A DNA stretch of 64,000 bases from Vampirovibrio sp041737375. GTDB taxonomy: Bacteria > Cyanobacteriota > Vampirovibrionia > Vampirovibrionales > Vampirovibrionaceae. Location of the stretch: NCBI RefSeq assembly GCF_041737375.1, contig NZ_JBGSRV010000012.1, positions 248,001 to 312,000 of the forward strand, in the 5' to 3' direction. Position 1 is the first letter of the stretch; every line of letters starts with the position of its first letter. Made by a program: the position numbers and the translations under genes. This document shows, piece after piece, positions 60,378 to 64,000 of this stretch. Under the pieces are notes generated by a model. The model worked only from the letters and a program-made list of their open reading frames with translations. It searched no databases and was not told the DNA's origin.

Positions 60378-61187
60378 ATGTTTTTCCCCAATCGTTTGAG
60401 TCGTATGGCCGTTGCCTGTTCCGCCGTTGCTTTGGCGGGTACTGTTGTTTTAATGAGCGTGGCCCCGGCTCAAGTGGGTCCGCAACCGCCGCAACCCAAA
60501 CCGGCTCAGGAAAACGGGGTGTCCAAAATGCTGGGCAAGTTTATCAAGGGCAAGCAAAGTAACCCGGATGAAGATGCTGACGGGGAGGATCAAGGTCCTC
60601 AACCGGCCCTGCGAAAGCCTGCCGCTTCTGGCCCCTCCTTGTCTGGCCCGCCTTCCTTGCAAAGTGGCCCTACTCATGAGCCGTTGCTCAGTCAGCCCCC
60701 CTTAACCAACGTTAAAATTGAAGAACCGGAAGTGGATGGGGTGAACCCACCCATTCTCAGTCATCCCAAGCTGGATGATCCCACCAACCCGCTGGGCTTT
60801 GCCGATGCGGAAATCAAGTTGAAGCGCTACATTGGTTTGAATGACGCCAAGCGCTTTCAGGAAGCTCGCTTGGGGCTGATGCCTTTGCGCCAGTGGTTGA
60901 TTGACCTGACGGAAGCCCATATTGGCCTGTATAAAACCCTCAACCAGATTCCCTCCGCCAAAGGGCAAGCCGAACTGGAGAAAGAGCTGGCCCTGCAATT
61001 CGCCCAGCTCCGGGATCGGGCCATGATGGAGATGGCTCGGGTGTACATTGCCGATAAAGATTACGGCAAAGCGGTGAAAGAACTGGCCGAAGTGGTGAAA
61101 TCTCAGCCCAAAAGCCGGGTGGGGTTGCGCTCTTATGAGATGCTTCAGGAAATCGGCTTTACCGAAAAGCTGCAACTGGCTCAGTAG
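60378..61187 (+). CDS. secreted Pro-rich protein with helical (TPR-like) C-terminus
   Basis: 269 aa. Signal peptide (residues ~1-32, 'AVACSAVALAGTVVLMSVAPAQ'), then ~100 Pro/Gly/Ser-rich residues, then a helical domain ('YIGLNDAKRFQEARLGLMPLRQWLIDLTEAHIGLYKTL ... MMEMARVYIADKDYGKAVKELAEVVKSQPKS') with at least one TPR-like hairpin. It probably acts in the periplasm. Unknown function; it follows the LCP gene by 35 bp and may be its partner. Confidence 0.75.
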   Translation: MFFPNRLSRMAVACSAVALAGTVVLMSVAPAQVGPQPPQPKPAQENGVSKMLGKFIKGKQSNPDEDADGEDQGPQPALRKPAASGPSLSGPPSLQSGPTHEPLLSQPPLTNVKIEEPEVDGVNPPILSHPKLDDPTNPLGFADAEIKLKRYIGLNDAKRFQEARLGLMPLRQWLIDLTEAHIGLYKTLNQIPSAKGQAELEKELALQFAQLRDRAMMEMARVYIADKDYGKAVKELAEVVKSQPKSRVGLRSYEMLQEIGFTEKLQLAQ

Positions 61188-61199
61188 AGAGATTGACTG

Positions 61200-61475
61200 A
61201 TGACGGGGGGCGCGGCATATATCCTGAAGGGCCATGGCAGTATTCATCCGGCTTGGGTGCGGGATTGCTTCTGTTTGTTCCGGGATCGGGCGGTGAATAT
61301 TCGCAAGCTGGTGCTGTTGAGCAATGGGCAGGCTGCCTGCTACGCCATGCTGGAAATTCACTTTGTGTTGTCTCCCGATGAATTGGCCAAAGCCGATCCG
61401 GCCTTGTTTCTGGCGGACTTGCAAACGGTTATGAATGCTCAGCAGTGGCAGGATCAGAGTTTAACGGCGGTTTAG
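61200..61475 (+). CDS. 91-aa protein of unknown function
   Basis: Small soluble protein, 'YAMLEIHFVLSPDELAKADPALFLADLQTVMNAQQ' C-terminus; two Cys in the first 25-50 residues. It begins 12 bp after the preceding gene on the same strand, so the two are coupled, and ends 4 bp inside the convergent adenylate cyclase. No family recognised. Confidence 0.6.
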   Translation: MTGGAAYILKGHGSIHPAWVRDCFCLFRDRAVNIRKLVLLSNGQAACYAMLEIHFVLSPDELAKADPALFLADLQTVMNAQQWQDQSLTAV

Positions 61476-64000
61476 TCCGGCGTAGTAGGCTGTTGGGTGT
61501 CTAGCATCATGTCTTCTACCCCTTCCACCCCATAAATTTGCAGGGTGTGGGTGAAGCCTTTTACTTGAATGCGTCCCAGATTTTTGGCCTGTAAGTGTTG
61601 CTGGGCCAGCTCAAAGGTGCGCGCGCTGATAATGATGGGCCATTGGGCCACTCGGGTGTAGGCTTCCAGTCGGGAGCCCAAATTAACGTTGCTGCCCATT
61701 ACCGTAAAGTTTTTGATATTGCGGGAGCCGAAGTTGCCCACAAACATTTCACCGCTACTAATGCCAATGCCCTGGGCCAGCGTTTGGCGGCCTTCTTTGG
61801 CCCAGTTTTGGTTGAGGACTTGTAGTGCGTTTTGCATTTGCACGGCTGTTTTGCAGGCCATTTTGGCGTGATCCGGCACGTCGGTGGGGGCGCCGAAAAA
61901 GGCCATGATGGAGTCGCCCATGTATTTATCGTAGGTGCCGCCGTTTTTCAACACAATCTGAATCATCACCTCAAAGTATTCGTTCAGTTGGTTCACCATT
62001 AGTTCGGGGTCCGTATTTTCAAACTGTTGGGTAAAGCCTTGCAAGTCGGAGAACAGCACGGTCAGTTCTTTTTTGCCGCCCTTCAGGTTGTCCATGGCTT
62101 TGGCCGGATTTTTCACGATTTCGCTCATGATTTGGGGGGATACATAGTTGGAAAACACGGCGGTGAGGTGGTGTTTTTCCTGATCGTGGATGTAATAGCG
62201 GTACAGGGTGGCAGAGGTCATGGAGCCACCCAGCACCACACTGGGCAAAATCAGGGTGCCCCATAGCCCAAAGTATACAAAGGCCATCAGGTTGCCCAGC
62301 CAGTACAGGGTAATCAGGGTCATCCCAGCCGCAAAGCCAATGGCCAGATTGTCAAAGGTAATAATGGCCGCCCCAATGGCGATGGCCAGTATAATCACCA
62401 GCCCCCATTGCCAGCCCCAGGGCACTTCGGTGACAAAAACCCGATCGTGCAAAAACATATCCAGCGTAGAGGCCACGATTTCCGGCCCAAAGGTGGTGTT
62501 GTTGACCGGGGTGCGATGAATGTCGGTGAGGGTGTCCCCGATAATCACAATTTTGTCTTTAAAAGAAAATGGGCCACTCTCGTTCATAAAGGGAATGTTG
62601 CGCATGCGGGAGCGGGCATCCGGGCTCAAGGCTTTGCCTTCGGCCAGATTCAGCACATCAATCATGGAAACCTGACGGTAGAGATGGCCGCCGTTCAGCA
62701 TGGGGTTGTTGCGATCGGCCCGCACCTGCTTGAGGCTGTTTTGGATATCCGGGAATTGACTGACATCAATATGTTCATCCCTCAGAATTTTTTCCACCAG
62801 CAGGCGGGGGTTTCGCCAGTTCACCATGACTTTATGGCCTTGGTAGAGCGGAATGGCCCGATCATCCAGATACAAAAATCGGGGAGAGTAGGCCATATGC
62901 TGAATGTCCAGTAAATCCAGGGCGGGCCGAATGCCCAGATAGGTGTAATAATTGCCGCCATAGCCCTTGTAAAGGGCGGTGATACTCCGAAGGTAGGCAT
63001 CTTCATCATAGTCCACCGAGGAAGAACCCATGCCGCTGAGGTGGGGAATCAGGCTGGGAATGATGGGCAGGGTGTGGCAGTAAGTGCTGTTGCGTTGAAT
63101 GGCATCCGGGATGGGTTGGGTTGGGCTGAGTGGCAAGCGCTGCTGGATGAGTAAATTCAGAAAGGCTGGATTGTTGTGGTAAGCCCGCTGGTAATTTTCG
63201 TGCAGGCACAGTTGGCTAAAGGCCCGTTCCACCATGTTTTGGTAAGTTTCCGGGGTATAAGCGGGAATGGGGGTAAGGGGGTGATTTCCCCACGTGCGGT
63301 TGTGTTGCGCGGTTTCCCGGTTTAGGCTTTGGGTAATTTGGGCCAGCGGGCTGATGGGCGCTCCCTTGGCTGGCGGGGGATGGGTCTGGGATAACGGCCA
63401 GAAGAAGGGGCCAGCGCCAATATCCAGCGGGCCAACCGTTTTCCATGGCATAAAGCGACTGTTGATGTTGGCCAGATACTGTAAATACGGGGTAAATACC
63501 CCTTTTTCCATAAAAATATCCAGCCCATAGGCTGCTTCGTTGTTTAACAAGGGTTGCAGTTGCTCACGGGAGAACGGTTCTAACTTGAGGTGCATTTGAG
63601 CGGCGCTGTAAACGTAGGGGGTTTTGCTGACCGCGTTGGCCAGCGCCGCATCACCCGGCTTGGGATCTTTAAACTCCAGGTCAAACACAATGGCTTTGAC
63701 CTCTTGCCGGTTTAAATAGCCAACCACGTTGGCCAGCCGGTGTCGGGGCAGCGTTTTGTGCAGTCCGGCCTCCGGGTGCAGCCGGATGTATTGATCTGTA
63801 TTGCCATCAATGCCCAGAATGACGATATTTCGATCGGGGGTAAGGCTGGGGTGATTGTAATTATTGACCCTGTAGCGCATTTTAAGGTCCAGCAGCCCGG
63901 CTTCCAGACTGTTGATCGGTGCGTAATGAAACAGCAGCAGGGAGAGGATCAGCATCATTACGCCGCTGCACAGCGCCCAGAAAAACACTTGCCAGAAAAA
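61472..64000 (-). CDS. CHASE2-domain class III adenylate cyclase (5' truncated by window edge)
   Basis: 838 aa visible from a GTG at 63988, but the frame stays open to the edge and the first residues look like part of a membrane helix, so the true start is probably outside. Order: membrane helix, extracytoplasmic CHASE2 sensor (about residues 20-500, 'NIVILGIDGNTDQYIRLHP', 'AIVFDLEF'), three membrane helices (residues ~515-600), then a cyclase domain with both metal Asp ('LFSDLQGFTQQF', 'DKYMGDSIMAFFG') and Lys for adenine. In the motif normally 'GD.VN' the Asp is Ser ('VMGSNVNLGSRLE'), which occurs in the type IIIb-like variants with Thr or Ser. It probably makes cAMP in response to an external signal. 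Confidence 0.88.
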   Translation of the reverse strand, partial: FFWQVFFWALCSGVMMLILSLLLFHYAPINSLEAGLLDLKMRYRVNNYNHPSLTPDRNIVILGIDGNTDQYIRLHPEAGLHKTLPRHRLANVVGYLNRQEVKAIVFDLEFKDPKPGDAALANAVSKTPYVYSAAQMHLKLEPFSREQLQPLLNNEAAYGLDIFMEKGVFTPYLQYLANINSRFMPWKTVGPLDIGAGPFFWPLSQTHPPPAKGAPISPLAQITQSLNRETAQHNRTWGNHPLTPIPAYTPETYQNMVERAFSQLCLHENYQRAYHNNPAFLNLLIQQRLPLSPTQPIPDAIQRNSTYCHTLPIIPSLIPHLSGMGSSSVDYDEDAYLRSITALYKGYGGNYYTYLGIRPALDLLDIQHMAYSPRFLYLDDRAIPLYQGHKVMVNWRNPRLLVEKILRDEHIDVSQFPDIQNSLKQVRADRNNPMLNGGHLYRQVSMIDVLNLAEGKALSPDARSRMRNIPFMNESGPFSFKDKIVIIGDTLTDIHRTPVNNTTFGPEIVASTLDMFLHDRVFVTEVPWGWQWGLVIILAIAIGAAIITFDNLAIGFAAGMTLITLYWLGNLMAFVYFGLWGTLILPSVVLGGSMTSATLYRYYIHDQEKHHLTAVFSNYVSPQIMSEIVKNPAKAMDNLKGGKKELTVLFSDLQGFTQQFENTDPELMVNQLNEYFEVMIQIVLKNGGTYDKYMGDSIMAFFGAPTDVPDHAKMACKTAVQMQNALQVLNQNWAKEGRQTLAQGIGISSGEMFVGNFGSRNIKNFTVMGSNVNLGSRLEAYTRVAQWPIIISARTFELAQQHLQAKNLGRIQVKGFTHTLQIYGVEGVEDMMLDTQQPTTPD

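Noticed and set aside
1..64000. CRISPR arrays, rRNA genes, integrases or attachment sites
   Set aside because: None seen: no regularly spaced repeats, no rRNA-like conserved blocks, and the only tRNA (4687-4767) has no flanking direct repeat of its 3' end nearby.

Overview
This is a 64 kb stretch of a bacterial chromosome, densely coded on both strands with moderate-to-high GC content. The envelope is Gram-negative in type: there is an arabinose-5-phosphate isomerase of the Kdo/LPS pathway, TatA and TatC, an AsmA-like giant protein and type IV prepilin-like proteins. The mix of DUF4127, prepilin paralogues sharing a 'DPDG..TD.TTNGPGK' signature, EF-hand and ankyrin-like proteins, a GH9 glycosidase and CHASE2 signalling resembles the non-photosynthetic cyanobacterial relatives (Vampirovibrionia/Melainabacteria). 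That placement is inference from gene style, with low to moderate confidence. No phage, CRISPR array, rRNA operon or intact insertion sequence was seen.

Layout. 1-4.3 kb: end of a von Willebrand-A protein, a secreted Ala/Pro/Lys-rich protein, kdsD and a diguanylate cyclase. 4.6-6.3 kb: tRNA-Leu(CAG), then infC-rpmI-rplT, with infC using the rare AUU start. 6.4-10.4 kb: accessory block with a 621-aa unknown protein behind a terminator-like hairpin, a prepilin-like protein and a triple EF-hand protein. 10.4-15.4 kb: recO, an MFS exporter and two glycosyltransferases. 15.2-18.5 kb: an old tandem duplication (unit about 1.58 kb) that made two ankyrin-like genes and left fragments of a glycosyltransferase and a thioesterase. 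18.6-25 kb: a zinc-ribbon protein, the minus-strand operon ACT-def-acyl-CoA ligase-pyrE, and osmC-purE-purK. 25.2-28.9 kb: second accessory block with a secreted protein, a prepilin gene whose start codon is separated from its reading frame by a run of ten C, an ankyrin protein and a glycine-zipper stress protein. 28.9-35.5 kb: operon DUF4127-SpoU methyltransferase-tatC, a DoxX-like protein, an IS1595-type transposase remnant beside an AT-rich unknown gene, a winged-helix protein and a matrixin-type metalloprotease. 35.7-43.7 kb: AsmA-like protein (1517 aa), tatA, a Fur-family regulator, a TadE-like protein, nadD and a FlaG-like protein. 43.7-50.2 kb: degenerate GGDEF protein, GH9 glycosidase with the best promoter in the window, and dnaE. 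50.2-50.7 kb: two 118-bp palindromic repeats. 50.7-64 kb: membrane protein, WecG/TagA glycosyltransferase, TetA-like MFS, fpg, TPR protein, methyltransferase, an unknown, an LCP-family enzyme and a CHASE2-adenylate cyclase running off the right edge.

How the genes work together. Core functions (translation initiation and ribosomal proteins, purine, pyrimidine and NAD synthesis, replication, repair) alternate with surface functions: polymer synthesis (GT2, GT-B, WecG/TagA, LCP), secretion (Tat, prepilins, TadE-like), secreted enzymes (GH9, matrixin) and second-messenger proteins (GGDEF, GGDEF-like, adenylate cyclase). The two accessory blocks look like surface or interaction loci and contain the most unusual signals. 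Several predicted -10 boxes lie only 6-7 nt before the start codon, suggesting some leaderless mRNAs. I did not find a clear-cut new multi-gene system. The strongest candidates for new biology are the poly-C switch at the prepilin gene, the terminator hairpin abutting the 621-aa gene, and a possible small RNA upstream of osmC-purE-purK.
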